In this document: in pieces, positions 43,103 to 50,627 of the stretch
How the letters are laid out: the number at the start of each line of letters is the position of its first letter
Numbering within the stretch: position 1 is the first letter of the stretch
Source of the DNA: Saccharothrix sp. ALI-22-I
GTDB taxonomy: Bacteria; Actinomycetota; Actinomycetes; Mycobacteriales; Pseudonocardiaceae
Direction of reading: 5' to 3'
Assembly: GCF_001984175.1 (NCBI RefSeq)
Contig: NZ_MTQP01000066.1
Span: 558,001-622,000 of the forward strand
Length of the DNA stretch: 64,000 nucleotides
The notes under the pieces: model-generated
The model's input: the letters and a program-made list of their open reading frames with translations, nothing else
The model's database searches: none
What the model was told of the DNA's origin: nothing
Program-made: the position numbers and the translations under genes

Positions 43103-43648
43103 ATGACCACGCAGACTGTGCAGATCCCCGGCTACCTCGTCGGCACGTGGGCGATCGACCCGGTGCACTCGGACATCTCGTTCGTGGTCCGCCACCTCGG
43201 CGTGTCCAAGGTCCGCGGCCACTTCGGCACCTTCGAAGGCACGATCGTGACCGCCGAGAACCCGCTGGAGTCGACGGTCAGCGCGAAGATCGACGCCGCG
43301 TCGATCGACACCAAGAACGAGCAGCGCGACGGCCACGTCAAGGGCGAGGACTTCCTGGACGTCGAGAAGTTCCCGGAGATCACCTTCACCTCCACCGGCG
43401 TGCGCGCCAACGGTGAGGGCTTCCTCCTCGACGGCGAGTTCTCCCTGCACGGCGTGACCAAGGCCGTGACCCTGGAGCTGGAGATCAACGGCTTCGGCGA
43501 CGGCTTCGAGGGTGCGAAGGTCGCGGGCTTCTCCGCCTCCACCGAGATCAACCGCCGCGAGTTCGGCGTGACCGGTGGCCCGGCCGGCGCCGTCGTCGGC
43601 GACAAGATCACCATTCTGCTGGAGATCGAGGCCGTCAAGCAGGCCTGA
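43103..43648 (+). CDS. YceI-family lipid-binding protein
   Basis: The 181-residue protein has the YceI lipocalin-like pattern: GTWAIDPVHSDISFVVRHLGVSKVRG, FLDVEKFPEITFTST and HGVTKAVTLELEI. No signal peptide is present, as in many actinobacterial YceI proteins. The family binds isoprenoid-type lipids. It is probably induced when the divergent MarR repressor is released. An AGAAGGA site precedes the ATG at 43103 and a strong terminator follows. Confidence 0.92.
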   Translation: MTTQTVQIPGYLVGTWAIDPVHSDISFVVRHLGVSKVRGHFGTFEGTIVTAENPLESTVSAKIDAASIDTKNEQRDGHVKGEDFLDVEKFPEITFTSTGVRANGEGFLLDGEFSLHGVTKAVTLELEINGFGDGFEGAKVAGFSASTEINRREFGVTGGPAGAVVGDKITILLEIEAVKQA

Positions 43649-43691
43649 GCTCGGGATCGAGGCTCCGCTGGAGCCCTGAACCGAACTCACC

Positions 43692-43723
43692 GAAGGGCCC
43701 GCCGGAGTGTCGGCGGGCCCTTC
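43692..43723 (+). terminator. Terminator after yceI
   Basis: A perfect 13-base stem (GAAGGGCCCGCCG and complement) encloses the loop GAGTGT. It lies 43 bases after the yceI stop. Confidence 0.85.
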
Positions 43724-43737
43724 GCGCTGCCCGCGGC

Positions 43738-43995
43738 CTACGCTCGGTAGGTCAAGTCGCCCGTCCGGGCGAACAAGGCCCTATATTCCACCCGAGCACG
43801 CATTTCGGTACTTTCCGGTTCGCCGTCGCAACCGCTCTGAACCGCACACCGTGTCCATCCGTAGTAGGTCGTGAAACCAGGGTTCTCTTCTCGATCGACA
43901 CTGAAGCCGTCGGTGAATACTGAAGTTTTAGAACTCAATGCGGACACAGTCCGCTCACGGTCGTAGACCACGTGGGTGACACCGGACGCACTCAT
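43738..43995 (-). CDS. Possible small hypothetical protein
   Basis: This 85-codon frame starts at an ATG at 43995 and ends at 43738. Its third-position GC is lower than in neighbours, no good ribosome binding site is seen, and the protein (ending GDLTYRA, with two cysteines) is not recognised. It may be a recently acquired small gene or just an open frame in a divergent promoter region. Confidence 0.25.
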   Translation of the reverse strand: MSASGVTHVVYDRERTVSALSSKTSVFTDGFSVDREENPGFTTYYGWTRCAVQSGCDGEPESTEMRARVEYRALFARTGDLTYRA

Positions 43996-44044
43996 GGCAC
44001 CATCTGGCGCAGCACGCGCCGGACGCAGGCGGAGGAGGATCGGT

Positions 44045-44545
44045 GTGAACGCCAAGACCGAACAGGTCGACGACCTTCGACTCGTCGCGCTGCCCACCGC
44101 GGTGAACGTCGCGGACTTGTTCGTGCGCTTCTCGCTCAGCGAGTGGCGCCTGCGGGCGATGCAGGACGAGGCCGCGCAGACCGTCCGCCGACTGGTCGGC
44201 GCCGCGGTCGACGTGGCGGACCGACGCGCGCCCGGCTTCCTGCTGGTGCGCCTGCGACTGACCGGCACCTACCTGGTGGTCGAGGTCGAGGGCAACCGCG
44301 TCGCGATGCCGCCGGAACTGGCCGGCTCCCGCGCGGGCCTGGTCGACCTCACCGCCGGCGGCCACCTGGCGTGGTGCGAACTGGCCCTGCCGTCGGGCAT
44401 GAACGCCTCCGCCGTGCCGCTGCCGCGCCGCGAACCCCGCCGCTCCCCCGCCGCCGAGAAGCTCGGCGACGAGCCCGACGTGGACCCGGAAGTCATCCAG
44501 CGCATCCTCTACGGACTGGGCGGCGGCGCACACCGCCCCGACTAG
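44045..44545 (+). CDS. Degenerate histidine-kinase-like ATPase (RsbW-like)
   Basis: The 166-residue protein follows the layout of actinobacterial anti-sigma-type ATPase domains (VALPTAVNVADLFVRFSLSEWRL, then a helix and the strands FLLVRLRLTGTYLVVEVEGN). The usual N box (ELVTNAVxH) is replaced by RRLVGAAVDVAD, and the DxGxG loop after the strand is lost, so ATP binding is doubtful. A C-terminal acidic tail (PDVDPEVIQRILYGLGG) follows. The GTG at 44045 has GGAGGAGG seven bases upstream. It could be a binding-only regulator; the partner is unknown. Confidence 0.6.
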   Translation: MNAKTEQVDDLRLVALPTAVNVADLFVRFSLSEWRLRAMQDEAAQTVRRLVGAAVDVADRRAPGFLLVRLRLTGTYLVVEVEGNRVAMPPELAGSRAGLVDLTAGGHLAWCELALPSGMNASAVPLPRREPRRSPAAEKLGDEPDVDPEVIQRILYGLGGGAHRPD

Positions 44546-44647
44546 TGCCGAGCCCGGAACGCCGGCCCGGCGATCGGCTCGGCGGTTGGCGGGCTGGTCC
44601 CGTAGATCGTCCGCGGGACCGGGACCGGGGTCGCGACACAGCGTCGA

Positions 44648-45208
44648 CTAGTGCGGGATGACGTCTTCGACGGCTCGGCGCAGCGTCTCGCGGACCACCG
44701 CGGGGTCGTCGAGTTCCCCACCGTGCAAGGCGCCGTCCCGCAGCAGCACGAGCACGCGGGCGGCGTGGTCGGAGTCCGGGTGGCCCAGGTCGGCGGCGAG
44801 GTCGCGCAGAACCCCGAGGAACCACGTGCGGTGGTCGTCGATCACCGCACGCACCGGGTGGCCCGGGTCCGGGTACTCGGCGGCGGCGTTGAGGAACCGG
44901 CAACCCCGGAAGTCGTCTTCGCACGTCGCGTCGCCGATCACGGACATGGTGGCGATCAAGGCCTCCCGCGGTGCCTTGCCCTTCCGGACCCGGCCGACGA
45001 CCTCGCGGATGGCCTCGCTCGCCGCCTTGAGGTAGGCGACCACCAGGTCGTCCTTGCCGGGGAAGTGCCGGTAGAACGTCGCCCTGGTCACCGCCGCCTC
45101 CGTCACCAGGCGGTCCACCCCGACGGCGTGGATGCCTTCGGCGTAGAACAGGCGCGACGCGGTGCGCAGCAACCGGTCCTTCGGGTGCGGTTCTCGGGCG
45201 GTCCTCAC
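44648..45208 (-). CDS. TetR-family transcriptional regulator
   Basis: The 186-residue repressor has the TetR helix-turn-helix: RLLRTASRLFYAEGIHAVGVDRLVTEAAVTRATFYRHFPGK spans about residues 12-52. The ligand domain shows CRFLNAAAEYPDPGHPV, typical of a subgroup regulating adjacent oxidoreductases or hydrolases. The GTG at 45208 lies six bases after TACGAT (45220-45215) without a ribosome site, so it is probably leaderless. An operator just upstream suggests autoregulation, and it is divergent from the hydrolase gene. Confidence 0.92.
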   Translation of the reverse strand: MRTAREPHPKDRLLRTASRLFYAEGIHAVGVDRLVTEAAVTRATFYRHFPGKDDLVVAYLKAASEAIREVVGRVRKGKAPREALIATMSVIGDATCEDDFRGCRFLNAAAEYPDPGHPVRAVIDDHRTWFLGVLRDLAADLGHPDSDHAARVLVLLRDGALHGGELDDPAVVRETLRRAVEDVIPH

Positions 45209-45221
45209 GTCTCAATCGTAG

Positions 45222-45312
45222 AGAAAGACCAGTCGTTCTGCATGGTCGCGCTCGTCACGTTGCCACCGCAGGGAGATCGACTAGTGTCACTAGCAGAAAG
45301 ACCGATCGTTCT
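45222..45312. promoter_or_regulatory. Two TetR-type operators and the hydrolase promoter
   Basis: AGAAAGACCAGTCGTTCT (45222-45239) and AGAAAGACCGATCGTTCT (45295-45312) are 18-base imperfect palindromes differing at two positions. The first lies upstream of the tetR -10 box. The second lies downstream of the hydrolase promoter TTGCCA (45260-45265)-16-TAGTGT (45282-45287). A perfect palindrome CTAGTGTCACTAG (45281-45293) overlaps that -10 box. Confidence 0.65.
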
Positions 45313-45329
45313 CCCTAGTGAGGTTGAAG

Positions 45330-46040
45330 ATGAGCAGCAAGAACCCGACCATCGTCCTCGTCCACGGCGCGTTCGCCGACTCGTCCAGCTGGAACGGTGT
45401 GGTGCCCGGACTCCAAGACCGGGGCTACGAGGTCATCGCGGTGTCGAACCCGCTGCGCGGCATCGACAACGACGCCGCCTACGTCGCCTCCGTCGTCAAG
45501 GCCGTGGACGGCCCGGTCGTGCTGGTCGGCCACTCCTACGGCGGCGTGCTGATCAGCCGGGCGGCACAGGAGCTGCCGAACGTGCACGCGCTGGTCTACA
45601 TCGCGGCGTTCCAGCCGGACACCGGGGAAAGCGCGCTGGAGCTCGCGACCCGCTTCCCAGGCGCCAAGCTGGGCCCGGACACCACCGCGGTGCTCGTGCA
45701 CGACGGCGAGCCGGAGCTGCGGATCAAGCCGGAAGACTTCCGCGAGGTCTTCGCCGGTGACCTGCCCGCCGGCACGACCGAGGTGATGGCGGCGACCCAG
45801 CGCCCGGTCACCCAGAAGGCCCTCACGACCGGCCTGCCGGGCGAGCCCGCGTGGCGCAAGCTGCCGTCCTGGGCACTGGTGGCCACACAGGACAACGCCA
45901 TCCCGGCACAGGCACAGGAATTCATGGCCGAACGCGCGGGATCGAAGATCGTCCGCGTCGACGCGTCCCACGCGGTCGCGGTGTCCAACCCGGACGCCGT
46001 CGCGGACCTGATCCTCGATGCCGCGAAGGCCGGCGCCTGA
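45330..46040 (+). CDS. Alpha/beta hydrolase
   Basis: The 236-residue protein has the alpha/beta hydrolase motifs: the oxyanion HGAFADSSSW, the nucleophile elbow GHSYGG and the histidine in DASHAVAVSNP. It belongs to the salicylate-esterase-like group common in actinobacteria and Proteobacteria. No signal peptide is present. Expression should be controlled by the divergent TetR protein through the two operators. A GAGG site lies seven bases before the ATG at 45330. The substrate is unknown. Confidence 0.92.
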   Translation: MSSKNPTIVLVHGAFADSSSWNGVVPGLQDRGYEVIAVSNPLRGIDNDAAYVASVVKAVDGPVVLVGHSYGGVLISRAAQELPNVHALVYIAAFQPDTGESALELATRFPGAKLGPDTTAVLVHDGEPELRIKPEDFREVFAGDLPAGTTEVMAATQRPVTQKALTTGLPGEPAWRKLPSWALVATQDNAIPAQAQEFMAERAGSKIVRVDASHAVAVSNPDAVADLILDAAKAGA

Positions 46041-46190
46041 CCACTCGTCCACGGGGTGCCACCACGGGCACCCCGCATCCGGTCACGGGCAGGCAAGCCG
46101 GCGCGTGACCGGGCGGCCCACACCCGGGTTCCGACGGCCGACTGCTTATTCGGTTGCGGCGCTCGGGTCGGCCCGTTGACGATCGCGCCC

Positions 46191-46766
46191 ATGACGGACA
46201 TCACGGACGACGCGGCCCTGCCCGAGCGGACGTTCGGCTGGTGGGACATGTGGGCCGATCCGGGGAGCGATCCGCGGGAGGCCGGTGGTCCGTACTCCGG
46301 CGAGCGCCAGACCCTGGTCCGCTACCTGCGCGACCGGCGGCTGACCCTGGAGATGAAGTGCGTCGGGCTGGACGCCGAGAGCATGGCGCGCCGCTCGGTG
46401 CCGCCGTCCGACATGTCGCTGCTCGGCCTCGTGCGGCACATGGCCGAGATCGAGCAGTACTGGTTCCGACGGGTGATGGCCGGCGAGGACGTCACCGCGC
46501 ACTACACCGGGAACATGGCGTTCGACGGCGCGAAGCCCGATCCCGCCGTGGTCGAGGACGCGTGGACCACCTGGCGGGCCGAGGTCGCCTTCGCCGAGCG
46601 GTTCGTGGCCGAGGCGCCGGACCTGGACGTGCTGGGCACGGGCGACGAGGAGTCCGACCCGACCCCGCTGCGCGAGGTCCTCATCCACATGATCGAGGAG
46701 TACGCCCGGCACAACGGCCACGCCGACCTCATCCGCGAACGGATCGACGGCCGCATCGGCCAGTAA
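46191..46766 (+). CDS. DinB-family (DUF664) protein
   Basis: The 191-residue protein has the four-helix DinB pattern: LVRHMAEIEQYWFRRVMAGE with a metal-binding histidine, and the later histidines in LIHMIEEYARHNGHADLIRERIDG. This is the DUF664 form of mycothiol- or bacillithiol-dependent transferases; the specific reaction is unknown. The ATG at 46191 is chosen because the conserved part begins soon after. It converges with the EamA gene across a terminator. Confidence 0.9.
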   Translation: MTDITDDAALPERTFGWWDMWADPGSDPREAGGPYSGERQTLVRYLRDRRLTLEMKCVGLDAESMARRSVPPSDMSLLGLVRHMAEIEQYWFRRVMAGEDVTAHYTGNMAFDGAKPDPAVVEDAWTTWRAEVAFAERFVAEAPDLDVLGTGDEESDPTPLREVLIHMIEEYARHNGHADLIRERIDGRIGQ

Positions 46767-46867
46767 CCGGCAGACACCGATTCGCGCCACGATCCGTCTC
46801 GATTGGGCTGCCACGCCTGCCCACCAAGCCTGCCCGCCGCGCCTGGACTGCCGCGCCTGGGCCGGTG

Positions 46868-46898
46868 GGCCGGCGCCCCGAAGGGCGGAGCGCCGGCC
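46868..46898. terminator. Bidirectional hairpin
   Basis: A perfect 9-base stem (GGCCGGCGC and its complement) with a 13-base loop lies between the convergent DinB and EamA genes, just before the EamA stop. Confidence 0.65.
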
Positions 46899-46905
46899 GA
46901 CCGGG

Positions 46906-47751
46906 TTACGTCCGGGCGAGCGCGATCAGGGCGAGCGCCAACACGCCCATCCCCAGCCACGACACCAGCGGCAGCCGTTCGTGCAGGACGACCACGCCCA
47001 ACACCGCCGCCACGGCGGGTTCGGCAAGGGTCAGCGTGGTCGCGGCGGCGGCGCTCGTGTGCCGAAGTCCGCGCCCGAACAGCAGGTACGCCGCGAACGT
47101 GGTGAACACCGCCAGGTGCGCGGTCACCACCGGCCCCGACACACTGGCCAACCACCCGACACCGAGCAGCCACAGCACCGGCAGCGTCAACACCGACGCA
47201 CCGCCGAACACCGTCGCCACCACGGCCCGGGACGGGTGCCCGAGGCCGATCAGGTGCGCGCAGATCACCGAGTACACCGCGTAGGACAAGCCCGCGACCA
47301 GCGCCAACGCCACCCCGACCAGGTCGACGTGCGCGTCACCGCCGCCCAGGACGAGCACCGCGCACCCGACCACGGCGGTCACCGTGACCAGCGGTTGGGA
47401 ACGCAGTCCCAGCACGATCGGCGCGGTGGCCAACGCCACGGTGGTGGCCACGGCCACACCGGTGCGCTCGACCGCCGGGTAGAACGTGAGCACATAGCCC
47501 GCCACGGTCACCGCACCGAGCAGCAGCAGCCGCCGGTCGGCGGTCCGCAGCACGCCACGCGTGCCGCGCGCGGTGAGGAAGAGCAGGCAGCCACCGAGCA
47601 CGAGCCCCGCCGCCCCGACGGCCATGGCCGGTGCGGAGGCGGGCGCCAGTGAACTGGCCGTGCCGGTGGTGCCCCACAGGACGCACGCGGCCAGGATCGG
47701 CAGCGGTCCGCGGGTGAAACGAGCACGTGTTTGTACGACAGGGGTGGACAA
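46906..47751 (-). CDS. EamA/DMT-family transporter
   Basis: The 281-residue membrane protein has about ten hydrophobic helices in two EamA repeats (LPILAACVLWGTTGT at the start and LAEPAVAAVLGVVVLHERL near the end). It should export or import a small metabolite, often an amino acid or related compound. The start is uncertain: I chose the TTG at 47751, five bases after GGAG; an ATG at 47796 is possible. It is transcribed away from the alarmone synthetase gene. Confidence 0.85.
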   Translation of the reverse strand: MSTPVVQTRARFTRGPLPILAACVLWGTTGTASSLAPASAPAMAVGAAGLVLGGCLLFLTARGTRGVLRTADRRLLLLGAVTVAGYVLTFYPAVERTGVAVATTVALATAPIVLGLRSQPLVTVTAVVGCAVLVLGGGDAHVDLVGVALALVAGLSYAVYSVICAHLIGLGHPSRAVVATVFGGASVLTLPVLWLLGVGWLASVSGPVVTAHLAVFTTFAAYLLFGRGLRHTSAAAATTLTLAEPAVAAVLGVVVLHERLPLVSWLGMGVLALALIALART

Positions 47752-47932
47752 GAGGTCTCCGTTCGCGAAACGAGAAGAGGGCGCGAACGGGCGCACTGTG
47801 CGATCAGACAGGCGTGCCGGTGTGTGTCAGCGAGTGCGCCCGGTCAGGCGCACGGCGGCGGAAGAACCACGTGCCAATGGGTGTCCACGACCGGCATCCT
47901 AGCCGAACGCGACCGGCGGTATCGTTGATCTC

Positions 47933-48562
47933 ATGGAGATCGGCGTCGCGGACGACCTGCTGCGGCGGTCCCTCGTGGTGTACAAGTTCGCGGTCGACGA
48001 GCTGATGACGAAGCTGCGGATCCTCAGTGAGGAGTTCGACCTCGTCCACCGGCACGACCCCATCGAGCACGTCACGCAGCGGGTGAAGCGGCCGGACGCG
48101 ATCCTCGACAAGCTCCGGCGCAAGGGGCTGCCGGCGGACCTGTCGCTGGCCGCCGAGCACCTCGACGACGTGGCGGGCGTGCGCGTGGTCTGCCCGTTCG
48201 TGTCCGATGTGTACCGCGTGCGCGACATGCTGGCCCGGCAGAACGACGTGGAGATCCTGAAGACCAAGGACTACATCGCCGCGCCGAAGCCCAACGGGTA
48301 CCGCAGCCTGCACCTGATCGTGCGCATCCCGGTGTTCCTGTCCGATCGGGTGGAGCACGTGAAGGTCGAGGTGCAGCTGCGGACCATCGCGATGGACTTC
48401 TGGGCCACTTTGGAGCACAAGCTGTACTACAAGTACGACGACCGGGTGCCCGCCGGTTTCGTCGAGGAGCTCACCGCGACCGCCGCCATCGCGGCCGAGC
48501 TGGACGCCCGGATGGAGTCCCTGCACCACGAAGTCCAGCGCGACCAGCCCCCGGGCCGGTAG
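47933..48562 (+). CDS. Small alarmone synthetase (RelA/SpoT synthetase domain)
   Basis: The 209-residue protein contains only the RelA/SpoT synthetase domain: HLDDVAGVRVVCPF, KDYIAAPKPNGYRSLHLIV and VEVQLRTIAMDFWATLEHKLYYK, which carry the nucleotide-binding tyrosine and catalytic glutamate. No HD hydrolase or regulatory domain is present, so it should make (p)ppGpp-type alarmones without degrading them. TATCGT (47920-47925) lies exactly seven bases before the ATG at 47933, suggesting a leaderless transcript. A broken CGNR gene follows. Confidence 0.93.
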   Translation: MEIGVADDLLRRSLVVYKFAVDELMTKLRILSEEFDLVHRHDPIEHVTQRVKRPDAILDKLRRKGLPADLSLAAEHLDDVAGVRVVCPFVSDVYRVRDMLARQNDVEILKTKDYIAAPKPNGYRSLHLIVRIPVFLSDRVEHVKVEVQLRTIAMDFWATLEHKLYYKYDDRVPAGFVEELTATAAIAAELDARMESLHHEVQRDQPPGR

Positions 48563-48602
48563 GGCGCGCCGACGATCCAGCCGCCGACCCGCTCCGGCAG
48601 GG

Positions 48603-48897
48603 CGTCGGTCGGCACCGGCGACGACCTGGCCGCGGCTGGACCTGCGCGACGGCGAACTCCACCGGCACACCACGACCGACGCCCCCGAGGCGACCGCCGC
48701 GCTGGCCGCCGTCGCCGCCGAGGCGATCGACCTGTTCACCGGAGCGGACCGAGCGCTGCTGCGCGCCTGTTACGCGCCGGGCTGCGTCCTGTACTTCCTG
48801 AAACCACCCGAGACGCGCGTGGTGCTCGACGGGGTGCGGTAATCGGACACGCGCCGCCCGGCACTACCGGCGGACCTCCGCAGCTACGCCCGAGTAA
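48603..48897 (+). pseudogene. Frameshifted, truncated CGNR zinc-finger regulator
   Basis: In one frame the sequence reads RLDLRDGELHRHTTTDAP and then DLFTGADRALLRACYAPGC followed by VLYFLK, which matches the middle of ABATE/CGNR regulators. It then runs into a stop. In the +1 frame the next bases give PRRAWCSTGCGNRTRAARHY, the CGNR zinc-binding motif itself, ending at TAA 48895-48897. A one-base shift near 48808 joins the two. The N-terminal ABATE domain is missing. The gene is therefore decayed, unless the shift is a sequencing error and only the N terminus is lost. Confidence 0.8.
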
Positions 48898-49264
48898 CGT
48901 CAAACGACTTCCGCCGAAGAAGGTTACGGTCGACGCAACAATTTTTCGCAAATCCCTCTGAATGGAGCATGGTGAACATTTCGTGCCCACTGGATGGACA
49001 ACCTACGGAGTACCGCAGCCAGGTGACACGCAACTGCGAATAACGCTCGCATCTGCGAATCTTTACGAGACTGTGTAGTCCAAACCAACCGATCGAGTGA
49101 ATCCCGGGAACTTCTTCCAACGCAGGGTCGCACTTCCGCAAAATAGGGAATGTCTATTTTGCGAATGCTCCATTCGGCGGTGGCGAAGATCCGGTGCGCC
49201 CGTCAACGTTGGCCCGCAGCCCTGTTGCTCATCGATACTGTGGCGCGTTCTCAGAGGATCAACC
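48898..49264. other. AT-rich spacer with inverted repeats ahead of the NRPS locus
   Basis: No gene is seen in these 367 bases, which are much richer in A and T than the rest. GAATGGAGCAT (48960-48970) recurs inverted as ATGCTCCATTC (49165-49175). A perfect hairpin CGCAAAATAG/CTATTTTGCG lies at 49137-49163. TGCGAAT occurs at 49035-49041, 49054-49060 and 49160-49166. This may be the control region of the serine hydrolase-NRPS operon or an inserted remnant. Confidence 0.5.
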
Positions 49265-50560
49265 ATGGACACCGACCGGATCATCACCCGATTAACGGCG
49301 CTGACCCGCGCGCACCTGGTGCCCGGCTCGCAGCTCGCCGTGCACCACGCCGGGCGCACCTGGACGTACGAGGTGGGGCTGCCCGCCGATGCCGCCGTGC
49401 CCATCGGCTCGGTCACCAAGACGTTCACCGCGACCGTGGCCATGGCGCTGGTCTCCGACGGCGACCTCGACCTGGACGCGCCGCTGTCCGACCACCTCCC
49501 CGGCGTGGCCGACGAGCTCACACTGCGCCACCTGCTCAGCCACACCGGCGGCCTGCCGTCCGATCCGGAGGACCCGGACGACGTGCGCGCCACGTCCCTG
49601 CGCCGCCACGTGCGGCAGGCCGTCCGCGAACTGCACCCGCTGCACCGGCCCGGCGCGGGCTTCTCCTACTCCAACCTCGGCTACACCCTCATCGGCCACC
49701 TGATCGAGGTGGCGACCGGGATGTCCTGGTGGGAGGCGGTGGACGCGGTCCTGCTGCGCCCGCTCGGCCTGCGCGCCAGGTTCACCACCGGCCCCGCCGA
49801 CGTCGCCGCCGGCCCCGCCGACATCGTCACCGGCCACGCGGTCAACCCGGCGACCGGCCGGGTCGTCCCGGTGCGGCAGTCACTGGCACCGGTGGACGCG
49901 CCCGCGGGCGCCCTGGCCGCCAGCGCCACGGACCTGGTGACGTTCGGCCGGATGCTCGGCGGCGCCGCACCGCACCTGATCGACCCGGACGGCCTGGCGC
50001 TGATGCGCGCCCCCGTCCGGCACGCCGAGCCGTTCGGCATGGCCGACGGGTGGGGCCTGGGCCTCGCGCTGTTCCAACGGGACGGCGTCGGCTGGGTCGG
50101 CCACGACGGCACCGCCGACGGCACCTCGTGCCACCTCCGGATCAACCCGGCCGACGGCACCGCGGTGGCCCTGACCACCAACGCGAGCAGCGGTTTCGCG
50201 ATGTGGCGCGATCTCGTGCCGGATTTGGTCGACGCGGGCCTGCCGGTGGCCGATTACGACGGAATGCGGGGCCTGCACCACCGCATCCCACCACCGCCGG
50301 ACTGCACCGGCAGGTTCCGCAACGGTGAGGTCGAATACGCCGTGCGGGCGGTGGACCGGGAGCGCCTGGCGCTCACCGTGGACGGCGAGCCGTTCGCGGA
50401 CCTATCGCTGTTCGACGGCCTCGTGTTCGCGATGCGTGATTCCGACACCGGCGACACCAACCAGACCGGGCGTTTCCTGCGCGACCCGGGCGACGGCGGG
50501 ATCCGCTGGATCCAGATCGGCGGGCGACTGGCCCGCAGGCAGGTCACGACAATGTCCTGA
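49265..50560 (+). CDS. Serine hydrolase, beta-lactamase/DD-peptidase family, in NRPS operon
   Basis: The 431-residue protein has the motifs SVTK (nucleophile), YSNLGY and HDGTADG of the class C beta-lactamase/DD-peptidase fold. No signal peptide is evident. It lies 67 bases upstream of the first NRPS gene on the same strand, so the genes are probably co-transcribed. Related hydrolases near NRPS genes can act as D-specific peptidases, cyclases/esterases or self-protection enzymes; which applies here is unknown. It is not a close copy of the 1962-3320 hydrolase. An AGAGGA site precedes the ATG at 49265. Confidence 0.85.
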   Translation: MDTDRIITRLTALTRAHLVPGSQLAVHHAGRTWTYEVGLPADAAVPIGSVTKTFTATVAMALVSDGDLDLDAPLSDHLPGVADELTLRHLLSHTGGLPSDPEDPDDVRATSLRRHVRQAVRELHPLHRPGAGFSYSNLGYTLIGHLIEVATGMSWWEAVDAVLLRPLGLRARFTTGPADVAAGPADIVTGHAVNPATGRVVPVRQSLAPVDAPAGALAASATDLVTFGRMLGGAAPHLIDPDGLALMRAPVRHAEPFGMADGWGLGLALFQRDGVGWVGHDGTADGTSCHLRINPADGTAVALTTNASSGFAMWRDLVPDLVDAGLPVADYDGMRGLHHRIPPPPDCTGRFRNGEVEYAVRAVDRERLALTVDGEPFADLSLFDGLVFAMRDSDTGDTNQTGRFLRDPGDGGIRWIQIGGRLARRQVTTMS

Positions 50561-50627
50561 ATGCACGTTTGAACCTCCGCGCAACGGGTAAGCCGCGGCC
50601 CGCTCAGCCAGAAAGGCACCTCTCGCG

